A DNA stretch of 64,000 nt from Janibacter sp. DB-40 (GTDB lineage: Bacteria > Actinomycetota > Actinomycetes > Actinomycetales > Dermatophilaceae), in assembly GCF_029510815.1 (NCBI RefSeq), contig NZ_CP120360.1:1984001-2048000 (forward strand), written 5' to 3'. Under the pieces are notes generated by a model. It did not search any database. It was given only the letters and a program-made list of their open reading frames with translations, and had not been told where the DNA came from. The first letter of the stretch is position 1. Each line of letters begins with the position of its first letter. The position numbers were made by a program, and so were the translations under genes. Positions 42,290 to 51,502 of the stretch are shown piece after piece.

Positions 42290-43099
42290 TCAGTCACCGT
42301 CCGACGGGACCCCGATGACGGGGTCGGCCAGGGCCCGGTCGAGCTCGGTGGCCGCGTCCCGCCCCATCCCCCGCAGGGTGGTCTCGCGGAAGAGCGCCCG
42401 GCTGGCCATCCCTGCGGCGGGGTAGCCCTCGGCCACCATCGCCGACTCCATGGCCACGAGCACGGACACGGGGTCGGCGACCCCGATCTGCCACCAGCCG
42501 AAGGGACCGTCGCCGGTGACCGGACGATGGCGCAGCACGGCGTTCGTCCCGTCCGGGTCGTCCGACCCGCCCGGTCCCCGGACCGACCCGTTGACGACGG
42601 CTGCCGGAGGCCGGACAGCGCGCTGCACGTGGGCCGCGAGCCAGCGCCTGGCCGTGGCCGTGGTCGGGGCGATGAAGACCCGGCCGGGGTCGACGCTCGA
42701 CCAGGGCACGACCGCGGCCGGTGCGTCGGCGGTGGCCCGCAGCACGATCCCACCACGGTGCACGTCGTGCCGGCGGCGTCGTGCGGCCAGCAGGAGGGCG
42801 AGCAGCACACCTGCGATGAGTACGGCGACGCCGAGGAAGATGGCGACGACGTCGCGTGCCAGGTCCTCGCGGGGGCCGACCAGGGCCCGCAGGAGACCCA
42901 GGGCCAGGCCCAGGTCGAGGGCGAGCAGCGCCCCCTTCGCCCACAACCGCGCGTGGACACCACCGCGGTAGCGGGCCAGCAACGGACCCATGTCCTCGGG
43001 CGTGGCCGCGGCCCAGCTGGCGAGCACCGCGTGGTCCTCGTCGGTACCGCCGTGCCACTGGAAGAACTGGTTCCTCACGGCGGGGCGTCTGGCCGTCAT
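42290..43099 (-). CDS. Membrane protein of unknown function
   Basis: 269 residues with two adjacent hydrophobic helices (about 55-75 and 82-105), then a long soluble domain with many Ala and Arg. The family is not recognised. It lies between rsmE and phoH, a block otherwise devoted to RNA and chaperones. TAGGGT at 43139-43144 could be its -10 box, with a 40-nt leader. Confidence 0.62.
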   Translation of the reverse strand: MTARRPAVRNQFFQWHGGTDEDHAVLASWAAATPEDMGPLLARYRGGVHARLWAKGALLALDLGLALGLLRALVGPREDLARDVVAIFLGVAVLIAGVLLALLLAARRRRHDVHRGGIVLRATADAPAAVVPWSSVDPGRVFIAPTTATARRWLAAHVQRAVRPPAAVVNGSVRGPGGSDDPDGTNAVLRHRPVTGDGPFGWWQIGVADPVSVLVAMESAMVAEGYPAAGMASRALFRETTLRGMGRDAATELDRALADPVIGVPSDGD

Positions 43100-43159
43100 C
43101 GAGTGAGCTGCTCCATTCGCTGCCGGGTGTTTGCAGTGACCCTAGCGATGTCTGCCTGC

Positions 43160-43906
43160 CTACCTCCACCGGGTGCGGGTGCTGATGGCGGCGACCGCCG
43201 CCGGGCCGGCGCTCGAGGCGCGCAGCACGGTGCTGCCGAGCCGGACCGGCACCGCCCCCGCCTCGACGAGGCGGTCGATCTCCTGCGGCGAGATCCCTCC
43301 TTCGGGCCCGACGACGAGGAGGATCTCGCCGGCCGCGGGCAGCTCCACCGTCGCCAGCGGGGTGGTCGCCTCCTCGTGCAGGACGAAGGGGGTGACCCCC
43401 TCCTGCGCGCACCGCTGCGCGAGCGAGGGGGTGGTGACGAGGTCACCGAGGTCGGGCCAGCGGCCGCGCCGCGACTGCTTGGCGGCGCGCTCGATGACGT
43501 TGGCCCACTTGCGCAGGCCCTTGTCGACCTTCGGGCCCTTCCACCGCACGATCGAGCGGTCCGCCTGCCAGGGCAGGACCCCGTCGACCCCGAGCTCGGT
43601 CACGGCCTCGACGGCGTCCTCGTCGCGGCCGTCCTTGGCGAGGGCCTGCACCAGGGTGAGCCGAAGGGAGGGTGCCGGCTCGTCCGCACGTCCCGTCACG
43701 CGCAGCGCGACGAGACCGGGGGCCACCGAGTCGGCGACGCTGCGCACGCGTGCTCCGCTGCGGTCGGCGACGAGGACCTCCTCGCCCGCCCGCAGCCGCA
43801 CCACCGTCGCGGCGTGGTGTGCCTCGGCCCCGGTGAGCTCGACGACGTCGTCGGGCCCGAGCCCGTCGAGGGCCCCGGGGTCGACGAGGAAGAGGGGGGC
43901 GGTCAC
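43160..43906 (-). CDS. rsmE: 16S rRNA (uracil-1498-N3)-methyltransferase
   Basis: A 248-residue SPOUT (trefoil-knot) methyltransferase. An N-terminal PUA-like fold (GAEAHHAATVVRL) precedes the knot with LVVGPEGGISPQEID and the terminal GSTVLRASSAGPAAVAAI. The gene follows dnaJ by 22 bp, the usual actinobacterial order. GTG 43906 starts it without an obvious ribosome site. Confidence 0.94.
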   Translation of the reverse strand: MTAPLFLVDPGALDGLGPDDVVELTGAEAHHAATVVRLRAGEEVLVADRSGARVRSVADSVAPGLVALRVTGRADEPAPSLRLTLVQALAKDGRDEDAVEAVTELGVDGVLPWQADRSIVRWKGPKVDKGLRKWANVIERAAKQSRRGRWPDLGDLVTTPSLAQRCAQEGVTPFVLHEEATTPLATVELPAAGEILLVVGPEGGISPQEIDRLVEAGAVPVRLGSTVLRASSAGPAAVAAISTRTRWR

Positions 43907-43928
43907 CGGTCGGTGTGCGTCGTGCGGG

Positions 43929-45050
43929 TCAGCGCTTGAAGGCCGAGCGCAGCCGGCCGACGAACCCGGCGTCCACGTCGTCGAGCTGGCCGTCGGGCTG
44001 CTCCTCGTCGCGCACGCTCGCGAGCCGACGCAGCAGGTCCTCCTGGTCGGGGTCCAGCCGCGTCGGGGTCCGCACGTCGATGTGGATGATCAGGTCACCG
44101 CGACCCTCGTGGCGCAGGTGGGTCACCCCCAGGCCGGGCAGGATGATGGTGTCACCGGGCTGCGTGCCCCGCTTGATGGTGATCTCCTGCTCCCCGTCGA
44201 GGGTCATGAAGCTCATGTCGACGCCGAGCGCGGCTGCCGTCATCGGCACCGGCACGGACGCGTGCAGGTCGTCGCCGCGGCGGGTGAAGGTGTCGTGGTC
44301 GGCGACCCGCAGCTCGACGAAGAGATCGCCGGCCGGCCCGCCACCGGGGCCGACCTCCCCTTCGCCGGAGAGGTGGATGCGGGTGCCGGAGTCGACGCCG
44401 GCGGGGATCTTGACCGTCATCGTGCGGCGGCTGCGCACCCGGCCCTGGCCGGAGCACTCGTGGCACGGGTTGGGGATGACCTCGCCGAAGCCCTGGCAGG
44501 TCGGGCACGGCCGGCTGGTCATGACCTGGCCGAGGAAGGAGCGCTGCACCTGCTGGATCTCGCCGCGACCGGCGCAGGTGTCACAGGTGCGCCGACCGGT
44601 GCCCGGCTGGGCGCCGTCGCCGTCGCACGCCGCACACGCGGTGGCGGTGTCGATGGTCAGGTCCTCCTGGCCGCCGAAGACGGCGGTCGCCAGGTCGACC
44701 TCCAGCCCGACGAGGCCGTCCTGGCCGCGCGAGCGCCGGGAGCGCGGCCCACGGCCGCCGCCACCGGCCTGGGCGCCGAAGAACTGCTCCATGATGTCGC
44801 TGAAGCTGAAGCCCGCGCCGAAGCCGTCGTGGGCGCCGCCGTAGGGGTCGCCGCCCATGTCGTACTGGCGGCGCTTGGTCTCGTCGGAGAGCACGTCGTA
44901 CGCCTGGGAGACGCGCTTGAACTTCTCCTCGGCGTCCGGCCCCGGGTTCACGTCGGGGTGCAGGGTGCGGGCGAGCTTGCGGTAGGCCCGCTTGATCTCC
45001 TCGGGGCTGGCCTCGCGGCTGACGCCGAGGTCCTCGTAGTAGTCGTTCAC
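43929..45050 (-). CDS. dnaJ: Chaperone DnaJ (second, hrcA-linked copy type)
   Basis: A 373-residue type I J-protein. The J domain has HPD ([10 protein letters not shown]); a G/F linker follows and then four zinc repeats ([36 protein letters not shown]). It drives DnaK ATP hydrolysis. In actinobacteria the copy beside hrcA is DnaJ2. GTG 45050 starts 54 bp after hrcA, so the pair is under CIRCE control. Confidence 0.95.
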   Translation of the reverse strand: MNDYYEDLGVSREASPEEIKRAYRKLARTLHPDVNPGPDAEEKFKRVSQAYDVLSDETKRRQYDMGGDPYGGAHDGFGAGFSFSDIMEQFFGAQAGGGGRGPRSRRSRGQDGLVGLEVDLATAVFGGQEDLTIDTATACAACDGDGAQPGTGRRTCDTCAGRGEIQQVQRSFLGQVMTSRPCPTCQGFGEVIPNPCHECSGQGRVRSRRTMTVKIPAGVDSGTRIHLSGEGEVGPGGGPAGDLFVELRVADHDTFTRRGDDLHASVPVPMTAAALGVDMSFMTLDGEQEITIKRGTQPGDTIILPGLGVTHLRHEGRGDLIIHIDVRTPTRLDPDQEDLLRRLASVRDEEQPDGQLDDVDAGFVGRLRSAFKR

Positions 45051-45104
45051 GCGTGACGTCCTCGTAGGTCGTGGGTCTGGTCGGTCGATGCGGACGGACG
45101 CCGG

Positions 45105-46139
45105 TCAGGTGTCCATGATCCGCGAGAGGTAGGTGGCGACGGCACGCACCTGCGCCATCGTCGCCGGGTAGTCCATGCGAGTCGGGCCCAGCACACCGAC
45201 GGTACCGACCTGCTCGTCCCCGGAGCCATAGCCCGAGGTGACCAGCGAGGTCGTGTGCAGGCCGCTCACGGGGTTCTCCGAGCCGATGCGCACGGAGACA
45301 CCCGCCTCGTCCTGGCCGGCCTCGACGCTGAGGAGCTTCAGCAGCACGACGTGCTGCTCCAGGGCGTCCAGGACCGGCTCCAGCGTCATCGGGAAGTCGC
45401 TGGAGCTGCGGGCGAGGTTGGCCGTCCCCGCGAGGGCGACCTTGGTCTCGCGCTCCTCGGCGAGGGCGTCGCCGAGGGCCGCGAGCACACCGGCGGTGAG
45501 CGCGTCCTCGGTGTCGGTGTCCTCGTCGTGGAGGGTGCCGAGCGCGCCCAGCGCCTCGGTGAGGCGCCGGTCACGGGTCGCGGCGTTGATCCGGGCACGC
45601 GCCCGGGACAGCGCATCGAGGCCGGGGCCGTCGGTGTAGTCGACCCCGGTCGGCACGACCCGCTGCTCGACCCGGCCGGTGCCCATGATGACGACCACCA
45701 TCAGCCGGGTGTCGTTCATCGGCACCAGCTCGATGTGCTTGACGGTGCTGCGGGTCAGGGACGGGTACTGGACGACGGCGACCTGGCGGGTCAACGTCGA
45801 CAGCAGGCGCACCGTGCGGTCCAGGACGGCGTCGAGCTCGTCGGCGCCCTCGAGGTAGTCGGTGATGGCGGCCCGCTCGCCCCGCGACATCGGCCGGATG
45901 GCCTGCAGCCGGTCGACGAAGAGCCGGTAGCCGGCATCCGTCGGGATCCGGCCGGCGGACGTGTGCGGGGCGACGATGAGGCCCTCGTCCTCGAGGGCGG
46001 CCATGTCGTTGCGCACGGTCGCCGCCGAGACGTTGAGCCGGTGGCGGTCGAGCAGGGCCCGTGAGCCGACGGGCTCCGACGTCTGCACGTAGTCCTCCAC
46101 GATGGCGCTGAGCACGGCCATCCGCCGCTCGTCACTCAT
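45105..46139 (-). CDS. hrcA: Heat-inducible transcription repressor HrcA
   Basis: HrcA binds CIRCE and represses chaperone genes. The 344-residue protein has an N-terminal winged helix (MAVLSAIVEDYVQTSEPVGS, then NVSAATVRNDM) and the HrcA core. ATG 46139 has AAGGAGG 7 nt upstream; an in-frame ATG at 46154 lies inside that site and was rejected. A CIRCE element 38 bp upstream indicates autorepression. Confidence 0.96.
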   Translation of the reverse strand: MSDERRMAVLSAIVEDYVQTSEPVGSRALLDRHRLNVSAATVRNDMAALEDEGLIVAPHTSAGRIPTDAGYRLFVDRLQAIRPMSRGERAAITDYLEGADELDAVLDRTVRLLSTLTRQVAVVQYPSLTRSTVKHIELVPMNDTRLMVVVIMGTGRVEQRVVPTGVDYTDGPGLDALSRARARINAATRDRRLTEALGALGTLHDEDTDTEDALTAGVLAALGDALAEERETKVALAGTANLARSSSDFPMTLEPVLDALEQHVVLLKLLSVEAGQDEAGVSVRIGSENPVSGLHTTSLVTSGYGSGDEQVGTVGVLGPTRMDYPATMAQVRAVATYLSRIMDT

Positions 46140-46176
46140 GGAGTCCTCCTTCACGACACATCATGACCGCACCGCC

Positions 46177-46203
46177 TTGGCACTCGGTCCACCTGAGTGC
46201 CAA
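46177..46203. promoter_or_regulatory. CIRCE operator
   Basis: TTGGCACTC-N9-GAGTGCCAA is a perfect 9-9-9 inverted repeat differing from the consensus TTAGCACTC only at a matched pair. It overlaps the TAGACT -10 box (46203-46208) of hrcA. Confidence 0.93.
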
Positions 46204-46271
46204 GTCTACGACTGATCGGCGCATTCCCCGGAATCCGGCGTGCCCTGCCGTCCCGGAGGCCCCGCGCGGCC

Positions 46272-46277
46272 TAGCGT
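46272..46277 (+). promoter_or_regulatory. -10 box TAGCGT of the DUF3097 gene
   Basis: TAGCGT lies 8 nt before GTG 46286, with no Shine-Dalgarno site. Confidence 0.45.
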
Positions 46278-46285
46278 CGGTCCTC

Positions 46286-47164
46286 GTGAACGACCGATAC
46301 GGCAATGACGTGCTCTCCGGTGACTGGCGCTCCCACGGCCGCCTCGCCCGCCCCACCTCGCGCCCGGTCGAGGCGACCCACGGCACCGTCGTGGAGGACG
46401 TGGAGACCGGCTGGGTGGGCGCGGTCGTCTCGGTGGAGAAGGCCGGGGGCGTCCACGTCGTCCACCTCGAGGACCGGCGCGGCAAGGTGCGCGCCTTCCC
46501 GCTGGGTGCGGGCTTCCTGCAGGACGGTCGGCCGGTGGCGCTCACCGCGCCCCGGGCGGCGCAGCGCGCCGCCCTGGCCGAGGCCGAGCAGGCCGCCTCG
46601 CGCACGGCCAGCGGATCCGTCGCCGTGCGCGACGCGAAGGCGCGGGTCGCCCGCGGGTCGCGGATCTTCGTCGAGGGCCGCCACGACGCGGAGCTCGTGG
46701 AGAAGGTGTGGGGCCACGACCTGCGCATCGAGGGCGTCGTCGTCGAGATGCTCGACGGGGTCGACGACCTCGCCGCGGTCATCAGGGACTTCTCCCCCGG
46801 CCCCGGGCGCCGGATGGGCGTGCTCGTCGACCACCTCGTGCCCGGCACGAAGGAGTCCCGGATCGTCGAGAAGGCCAACGCGGTGGCCCCTGAGCACGTC
46901 CTCGTCGTCGGCCACCCCTACGTCGACGTCTGGCAGTCGGTGCGCCCGCAGCGCCTCGGCATGACGACCTGGCCGCAGATCCCGCGCTCCATGGAGTGGA
47001 AACGCGGGATCTGCGCGCACCTGGGCTGGCCGCACGACTCGCAGGCCGACATCGCCCGCGCCTGGAAGCAGATCCTGGGCACGGTGCGCAGCTACGCCGA
47101 CCTCGAGCCCGCCCTGCTCGGCCGGGTCGAGGAGCTGATCGACTTCGTCACTGACGAACAATGA
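46286..47164 (+). CDS. DUF3097 family protein
   Basis: A 292-residue actinobacterial protein. Its features are HGTVVEDVETGWVGAVVSVE at the start, GSRIFVEGRHDAELVEKVWG (a Toprim-like pair of strands) and the C-terminal AHLGWPHDSQADIARAW. The Toprim-like EGRHDAELV may bind metal and nucleic acid, but no function is known. GTG 46286 was chosen because TAGCGT lies 8 nt upstream and homology begins at NDRYGNDVLSGDW. Divergent from hrcA. Confidence 0.85.
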   Translation: MNDRYGNDVLSGDWRSHGRLARPTSRPVEATHGTVVEDVETGWVGAVVSVEKAGGVHVVHLEDRRGKVRAFPLGAGFLQDGRPVALTAPRAAQRAALAEAEQAASRTASGSVAVRDAKARVARGSRIFVEGRHDAELVEKVWGHDLRIEGVVVEMLDGVDDLAAVIRDFSPGPGRRMGVLVDHLVPGTKESRIVEKANAVAPEHVLVVGHPYVDVWQSVRPQRLGMTTWPQIPRSMEWKRGICAHLGWPHDSQADIARAWKQILGTVRSYADLEPALLGRVEELIDFVTDEQ

Positions 47165-47194
47165 CTCAGCGTCACCGACGAGTAGATCGCAGGA

Positions 47195-47375
47195 GCCCAA
47201 GCAGTTGCGAAGGGAGAGGCCCGGACTTCGCAAGAGCCTAAGCAGTTGCGAAGGGAGAGGCCCGGACTTCGCAAGAGCCTAAGCAGTTGCGAAGGGAGAG
47301 GCCCCAAACTCCGCAAGAGCCTAAGCAGTTGCGAAGGGAGAGGCCCGGACTTCGCAAAAGCCTAAGCAGCTGCGG
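47195..47375. repeat. Tandem 41-bp repeat array, about 4.4 units, each able to form a hairpin
   Basis: Units start at 47195, 47236, 47277, 47319 and a partial one at 47360. Most are 41 bp; the third is 42 bp and differs in the right half. Each holds TTGCGAAG and CTTCGCAA around a 13-nt loop, and contains the enriched GCGAAGGG. The array lies between two convergent genes (DUF3097 and fabG), where it may act as a terminator. The short reading frames across it are not coding. The rest of 47165-47194 and 47376-47382 holds nothing else I can name. Confidence 0.9.
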
Positions 47376-47382
47376 TTCGTGG

Positions 47383-48138
47383 TCAGTCGCGCGGGCCACC
47401 GGCGACGTAGACGACCTGGCCGGAGACGAAGCCGGCCTCCTGCGACAGCAGGAAGGACGCCGTCGCGGCGATGTCCTCCGGCTGACCGACCCGCTGGACC
47501 GGGGTCTCCTTGGCGGCGTGCGCGAGGAAGTCCTCGAAGGGCACCCCGATGCGCTCCGCGGTGGCGGCGGTCATGTCGGTCTGGATGAACCCGGGGGCGA
47601 TGGCGTTGGCCGTGACGCCGAACTTGCCCAGCTCGATGGCCAGGGTCTTGGTGAAGCCCTGCATCCCGGCCTTGGCCGCGGAGTAGTTGACCTGACCGCG
47701 GTTGCCGAGAGCCGACGTGGAGGAGAGGTTGACGATGCGGCCGTACTTCTCCTGCGTCATGTGCGCCTGGCAGGCCTTGGTCATCAGGAATGCTCCGCGC
47801 AGGTGCACCGCCATCACGGCGTCCCAGTCCTCGACGGGCATCTTGAAGAGCATGTTGTCGCGGATGATGCCGGCGTTGTTGACCAGCAGCGTGGGCGCGC
47901 CGAGCTCCTCGGCGATCCGGGCCACGCCGGCCTCGACCTGCTCGGGGTCCGAGACGTCGACGCCCACGGCGAGGGCGGTGCCGCCTCCCTCGGTGATCTC
48001 GTCGGCGACGACCTGGCAGGCGGACTCGTCGAGGTCGAGCACGGCGACGTGGTGACCGTCGGTGGCCAGTCGGTGGGCGACGGCGCGTCCGATGCCGCGG
48101 GCGGCTCCGGTGACGACGGCGGTGCGGGTGGTGCTCAT
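47383..48138 (-). CDS. fabG: Beta-ketoacyl-ACP reductase / SDR oxidoreductase
   Basis: A 251-residue short-chain dehydrogenase. NAD(P)-binding TGAARGIG (10-17), NNAG (87-90), Ser140, Tyr152 and Lys156 (YSAAK) are intact. The best match is FabG-like, but it is 40 kb from the fab operon and could serve another ketoacyl substrate. AGGAG lies 6 nt before ATG 48138. Confidence 0.85.
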   Translation of the reverse strand: MSTTRTAVVTGAARGIGRAVAHRLATDGHHVAVLDLDESACQVVADEITEGGGTALAVGVDVSDPEQVEAGVARIAEELGAPTLLVNNAGIIRDNMLFKMPVEDWDAVMAVHLRGAFLMTKACQAHMTQEKYGRIVNLSSTSALGNRGQVNYSAAKAGMQGFTKTLAIELGKFGVTANAIAPGFIQTDMTAATAERIGVPFEDFLAHAAKETPVQRVGQPEDIAATASFLLSQEAGFVSGQVVYVAGGPRD

Positions 48139-48197
48139 GAGCAGCTCCTGGGGATGGGGAAGGGAGGGTCCCACCCATCGTCGTCCATGGCCCCGGC

Positions 48198-48228
48198 GTG
48201 AGGACACCCCGGTCCCCGGGGGGCTCAC
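48198..48228 (-). terminator. Terminator after the TRIC-channel gene
   Basis: GTGAG/CTCAC (48198-48202 and 48224-48228) enclose a CCCCGG/CCGGGG stem. It overlaps the stop of the TRIC gene. Confidence 0.5.
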
Positions 48229-48875
48229 TCCTTGGGACGCACCGCGATCCACCGCGGCTCGGTCGGCAGCCGCCAGCCACGCTTGCGCGCGAGGACGCAG
48301 ATGCCGCCACCCACGGCGACGGCGATGAGCGAGGCACTCGTGCCGGGGACGAAGACCTCGAGCACGACGAAGACCGCGCCGGCGACGAAGGCAGCGCTCG
48401 CGTAGAGCTCGGACTGCTGCAGGATCACCGGCACGCGGCCGAGCATCATGTCGCGCACGGCGCCGCCGCCGCACGCGGTGAGCACGCCCAGCAGGATCGC
48501 CGGCAGCCAGTGGATGTCGTACAGCATCGCCTTCTGCGTCCCCACGACGGCCCAGGTACCCAGGGCGATCGCGTCGACCCAGGGGAAGAGCTGGCGCCAG
48601 CGTCGACCCTCGAGGGGGACGAGGAAGGCGATGCCGGCGGCGATGAGGGCGACCGTGAGGTAGTCCAGGTCGGTCAGGGCGATGGGCTGGAGGCTGAGCA
48701 GCACGTCACGGATCGCGCCACCGCCGAGGGCGGAGACGATCGCCAGGACGATGAAGCCGACCGGGTCCAGGTTGAAGCGGCGGGCGACGGCCCCGCCGAG
48801 CAGGCCGTTGGCGAGCACGCCGAGCAGGTCGAGCAGCCGGATGATCTCCGGGACCACGGCGGGCGTCTCAGTCAT
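48225..48875 (-). CDS. TRIC-type (UPF0126) cation channel protein
   Basis: 216 residues forming about seven helices in two repeats, each with a Gly-rich kink (SALGGGAIRDVL and TACGGGAVRDMM). This is the bacterial TRIC fold for monovalent cations. ATG 48875 overlaps the hemW 3' end by 8 nt. Confidence 0.9.
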   Translation of the reverse strand: MTETPAVVPEIIRLLDLLGVLANGLLGGAVARRFNLDPVGFIVLAIVSALGGGAIRDVLLSLQPIALTDLDYLTVALIAAGIAFLVPLEGRRWRQLFPWVDAIALGTWAVVGTQKAMLYDIHWLPAILLGVLTACGGGAVRDMMLGRVPVILQQSELYASAAFVAGAVFVVLEVFVPGTSASLIAVAVGGGICVLARKRGWRLPTEPRWIAVRPKE

Positions 48876-50130
48876 GGATCGCCTCCACCGCCACGGGGTC
48901 GGGACGTCCGGCGATGAGGTGGTGGACCACGGTGTCGGTGAGCAGCCGCCCCCGCCGGGTGAGCACGACGCGCCCCCCGATGGCCGCACGACCGTCGACG
49001 AGACCGTCGGCGACGAGGCCGGCCACCGCCCGTCGCCCCTCCGGTGGCAACCGGTCGGTCGGCAGGCCCTCGCGCAGCCGGACCCACAGCAGGATCTCCT
49101 CGTCGCTGCGCTGCTCCGCGGTGAGCACCTCCCGCGCGGCGGCCGGCGACCCCTCGGCGAGGCGCTGCGCCCAGGCCGCGGGGTGCTTGACGTTCCACCA
49201 CCGCACACCGCCGACGTGGCTGTGGGCGCCGGGGCCGATCCCCCACCAGTCGTCGCTGCGCCAGTAGGCCTCGTTGTGCCGGCACCGGCCCCGCGGTGTG
49301 CGTGACCAGTTGCTGATCTCGTACCAGTCGAACCCCGCGTCGGCGAGCAGCCCGTCGGCGAGCTCGTACTTGTCCGCCTCGTCGTCGTCCGTGGGTCGCG
49401 GCAGCTCGCCCCGGCGGACGCGGGCCGCGAGCTTCGTCCCCTCCTCGACGGTGAGGGCGTACGCGGACAGGTGGTCGGGCTCGAGCGCGATCGCCGTCTC
49501 GAGCGACGTGCGCCACTGCTCGAGGGTCTCCCCCGGCGTGCCGTAGATGAGGTCCAGGCTCACCGCGAGTCCCACCTCACGGGCGGCCGCGACCGCCCTG
49601 GCGACATTGGCGGGGTCGTGGGTGCGGTCCAGCGTGGCCAGGACGCCGGGCACGGCCGACTGCATCCCCAGGCTGACCCGGGTGAACCCGCCGTCGGCGA
49701 GGACACGAAGGGAGTCGACGTCCACCGAGTCGGGATTGGCCTCGGTGGTGACCTCGACGTCGTCGGCCAGCCCCCAGCGCTCGCGGACGGCCGCGAGGAA
49801 GCGCACGAGGTCCTGCGCGGGCAGCAGGGTCGGGGTGCCACCACCGACGAAGACGGTGGACACGGCCGGAGCCTCACCCAGGACCTCCTGGGCGAGGTCG
49901 AGCTCGGCGATCGCCGCGTCGACGAAGGTGGCGACGCTCGCCCCCTTCGCCCCGCCGACCGGACCGAGCTCGGTGGCCGTGTACGTGTTGAAGTCGCAGT
50001 AGCCGCACCGCACCGTGCAGAAGGGCACGTGGAGGTAGATGCCGAAGGGCCGCTGCCCGACCGCCTCACGGGCGGTGGCGGGCAGGGCGCCGTCGCGCGG
50101 CGCCTCGTCTCCATCGGGCAGGGCAGGCAC
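48868..50130 (-). CDS. hemW: Heme chaperone HemW (coproporphyrinogen oxidase-like radical SAM protein)
   Basis: A 420-residue radical SAM protein with the iron-sulfur motif CTVRCGYC in YLHVPFCTVRCGYCDF and GGGTPTLL. HemW is thought to deliver heme rather than oxidise coproporphyrinogen; the sequence does not prove which. GTG 50130 was chosen; in-frame sequence upstream lacks homology. It lies in the usual actinobacterial lepA-hemW neighbourhood, here split by about six genes. Confidence 0.9.
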   Translation of the reverse strand: MPALPDGDEAPRDGALPATAREAVGQRPFGIYLHVPFCTVRCGYCDFNTYTATELGPVGGAKGASVATFVDAAIAELDLAQEVLGEAPAVSTVFVGGGTPTLLPAQDLVRFLAAVRERWGLADDVEVTTEANPDSVDVDSLRVLADGGFTRVSLGMQSAVPGVLATLDRTHDPANVARAVAAAREVGLAVSLDLIYGTPGETLEQWRTSLETAIALEPDHLSAYALTVEEGTKLAARVRRGELPRPTDDDEADKYELADGLLADAGFDWYEISNWSRTPRGRCRHNEAYWRSDDWWGIGPGAHSHVGGVRWWNVKHPAAWAQRLAEGSPAAAREVLTAEQRSDEEILLWVRLREGLPTDRLPPEGRRAVAGLVADGLVDGRAAIGGRVVLTRRGRLLTDTVVHHLIAGRPDPVAVEAIHD

Positions 50131-50184
50131 CGCCCCATCCTCGCACCCGCGGGACACCGCTCGCCCACCGCCGGGGCGGCTGGC

Positions 50185-50190
50185 TACCGT
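50185..50190 (+). promoter_or_regulatory. -10 box TACCGT of the phosphatase gene (leaderless)
   Basis: TACCGT lies 7 nt before ATG 50198. Confidence 0.5.
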
Positions 50191-50197
50191 GAGCACC

Positions 50198-50983
50198 ATG
50201 ACCCGCTGGATCGAGCTCGATGGTGTCGTCAACATGCGCGACCTCGGGGGCCTGCCCACCCTCCGCGGCGGGCGCACGCGCGAGGGCCGGCTCCTGCGCA
50301 GCGACAACCTCCAGGACCTCACCCCCCAGGACGTGGGTCGTCTCGTCGACGAGGTGGGTGTCACCGACATCATCGACCTGCGCACCGACGTCGAGCGCGA
50401 CCTCACCGGGCCCGGGCCCCTGACCGAGACGTCGCTGGCGCACCACCACCTGAGCTTCATCGACGAGGAGCGCCATCCGGGCGCGGCACCGAGCGACACC
50501 GACACGGGCAGGGACGCCCTGGTGCTCTCGCAGGGTGACCCGGACCGCGGCACCCCCGGGTTCTGGACGCGGCACTACCTGGGTTACCTCCACCAGCGGC
50601 CGGACTCCGTGGCGGGAGCGCTCGGCATCATCGCGGGCAGCCGAGGGGGCGCCGTCGTGCACTGCGCCGCGGGGAAGGACCGCACCGGGACGGTCACGGC
50701 GATGGCGCTGTCGGTCGCCGGCGTGCCGGACGAGGAGATCATCGCCGACTACGCGGCCAGCGGCGAGCGGATCCGCCAGATCATCGACCGGCTCATCGAC
50801 GTCGAGCCGTACAAGTGGGGCCTGCAGGGACGCTCGATCGACGAGCAGACCCCGCGGCCGGAGACGATGGAGATGATCCTGCGCACGCTCGAGGACGAGC
50901 ACGGCGGCGCGACCGGGTGGTTGCGCCAGCAGGGGTGGGACGAGGACCGCCTGGAGCTGCTGCGCGCGCGGCTCCTCGGCTGA
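50198..50983 (+). CDS. Tyrosine/lipid phosphatase (PtpB-like)
   Basis: 261 residues of the tyrosine-phosphatase family 3, like mycobacterial PtpB. NMRDLGG and LLRSDNLQDL precede the active loop HCAAGKDRTG with Cys156 and Arg162. In this family Lys160 favours dual or phosphoinositide substrates. ATG 50198 is 7 nt from TACCGT. It is convergent with the next gene, only 4 bp away, without a terminator. Confidence 0.9.
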   Translation: MTRWIELDGVVNMRDLGGLPTLRGGRTREGRLLRSDNLQDLTPQDVGRLVDEVGVTDIIDLRTDVERDLTGPGPLTETSLAHHHLSFIDEERHPGAAPSDTDTGRDALVLSQGDPDRGTPGFWTRHYLGYLHQRPDSVAGALGIIAGSRGGAVVHCAAGKDRTGTVTAMALSVAGVPDEEIIADYAASGERIRQIIDRLIDVEPYKWGLQGRSIDEQTPRPETMEMILRTLEDEHGGATGWLRQQGWDEDRLELLRARLLG

Positions 50984-50987
50984 CCGA

Positions 50988-51461
50988 TCAGTCCTTCGTC
51001 GGCTTCATCGACACGTAGACCGGGATGACGCCCCGGACGGCGACCACCCCGTCGGTGCGCACCGCCTTGACGCGGATGTCGACGTCGCCGGGGGCGGCGG
51101 CCCAGTCGGCCGGGTCGGTCTCGGCGATGCACAGCAGGTCGGTGGTCGACTTCGCGAGGTACTCCACCTGCAGGCCACGCGGCAGCCACCGCTGCTCCGA
51201 GGGGCAGGTGGCCTCGGCGAGCAGCCCCATGGCGGCCTCGAGACCGTTGCACACGGCGATGGCGTGCAGGGTGCCGATGTGGTTGTGCACCGCCTTGCGG
51301 TTGGCGATGGACAGCTCGGCGTAGTTCTCCCGGACCTCACGCACCTTCGGGCGCACGGTCGCGAAGTAGGGCGCCTTCCTGCTGTAGAGCAGCGAGAAGA
51401 TCGACTTGCCCCGCGGGAGCCGGGAGATGAGCTTGTACAGGGTGAAGGTCTGCTGTGCCAC
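50988..51461 (-). CDS. DUF4442 hotdog-fold protein
   Basis: A 157-residue protein of the DUF4442 (hotdog, thioesterase-like) family. It has NRKAVHNHIGTLHAIAVCNG in the region where hotdog enzymes bind acyl-CoA, followed by AAMGLLAEA. The substrate is unknown. GTG 51461 is 6 nt from a TAGGGT box, so it is leaderless. Confidence 0.82.
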   Translation of the reverse strand: MAQQTFTLYKLISRLPRGKSIFSLLYSRKAPYFATVRPKVREVRENYAELSIANRKAVHNHIGTLHAIAVCNGLEAAMGLLAEATCPSEQRWLPRGLQVEYLAKSTTDLLCIAETDPADWAAAPGDVDIRVKAVRTDGVVAVRGVIPVYVSMKPTKD

Positions 51462-51467
51462 GTGAGC

Positions 51468-51473
51468 ACCCTA
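51468..51473 (-). promoter_or_regulatory. -10 box TAGGGT of the DUF4442 gene
   Basis: TAGGGT lies 6 nt before GTG 51461. Confidence 0.5.
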
Positions 51474-51502
51474 GGCCCGCAGGAGGACCCGGGCGCCACC
51501 GG

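Noticed and set aside
47195-47375. CRISPR array
   Set aside because: Units abut without unique spacers and no cas genes are present, so these are tandem repeats.
47287-48201. Open frame running from the tandem repeats through the antisense of fabG
   Set aside because: Its start lies in the 41-bp repeats and the rest is opposite fabG; the repeats are not codon-periodic (41 and 42 bp).
48225-50553. Longer HemW with an N-terminal extension up to 50553
   Set aside because: The added sequence runs opposite the start of the phosphatase gene and lacks homology; GTG 50130 is preferred.
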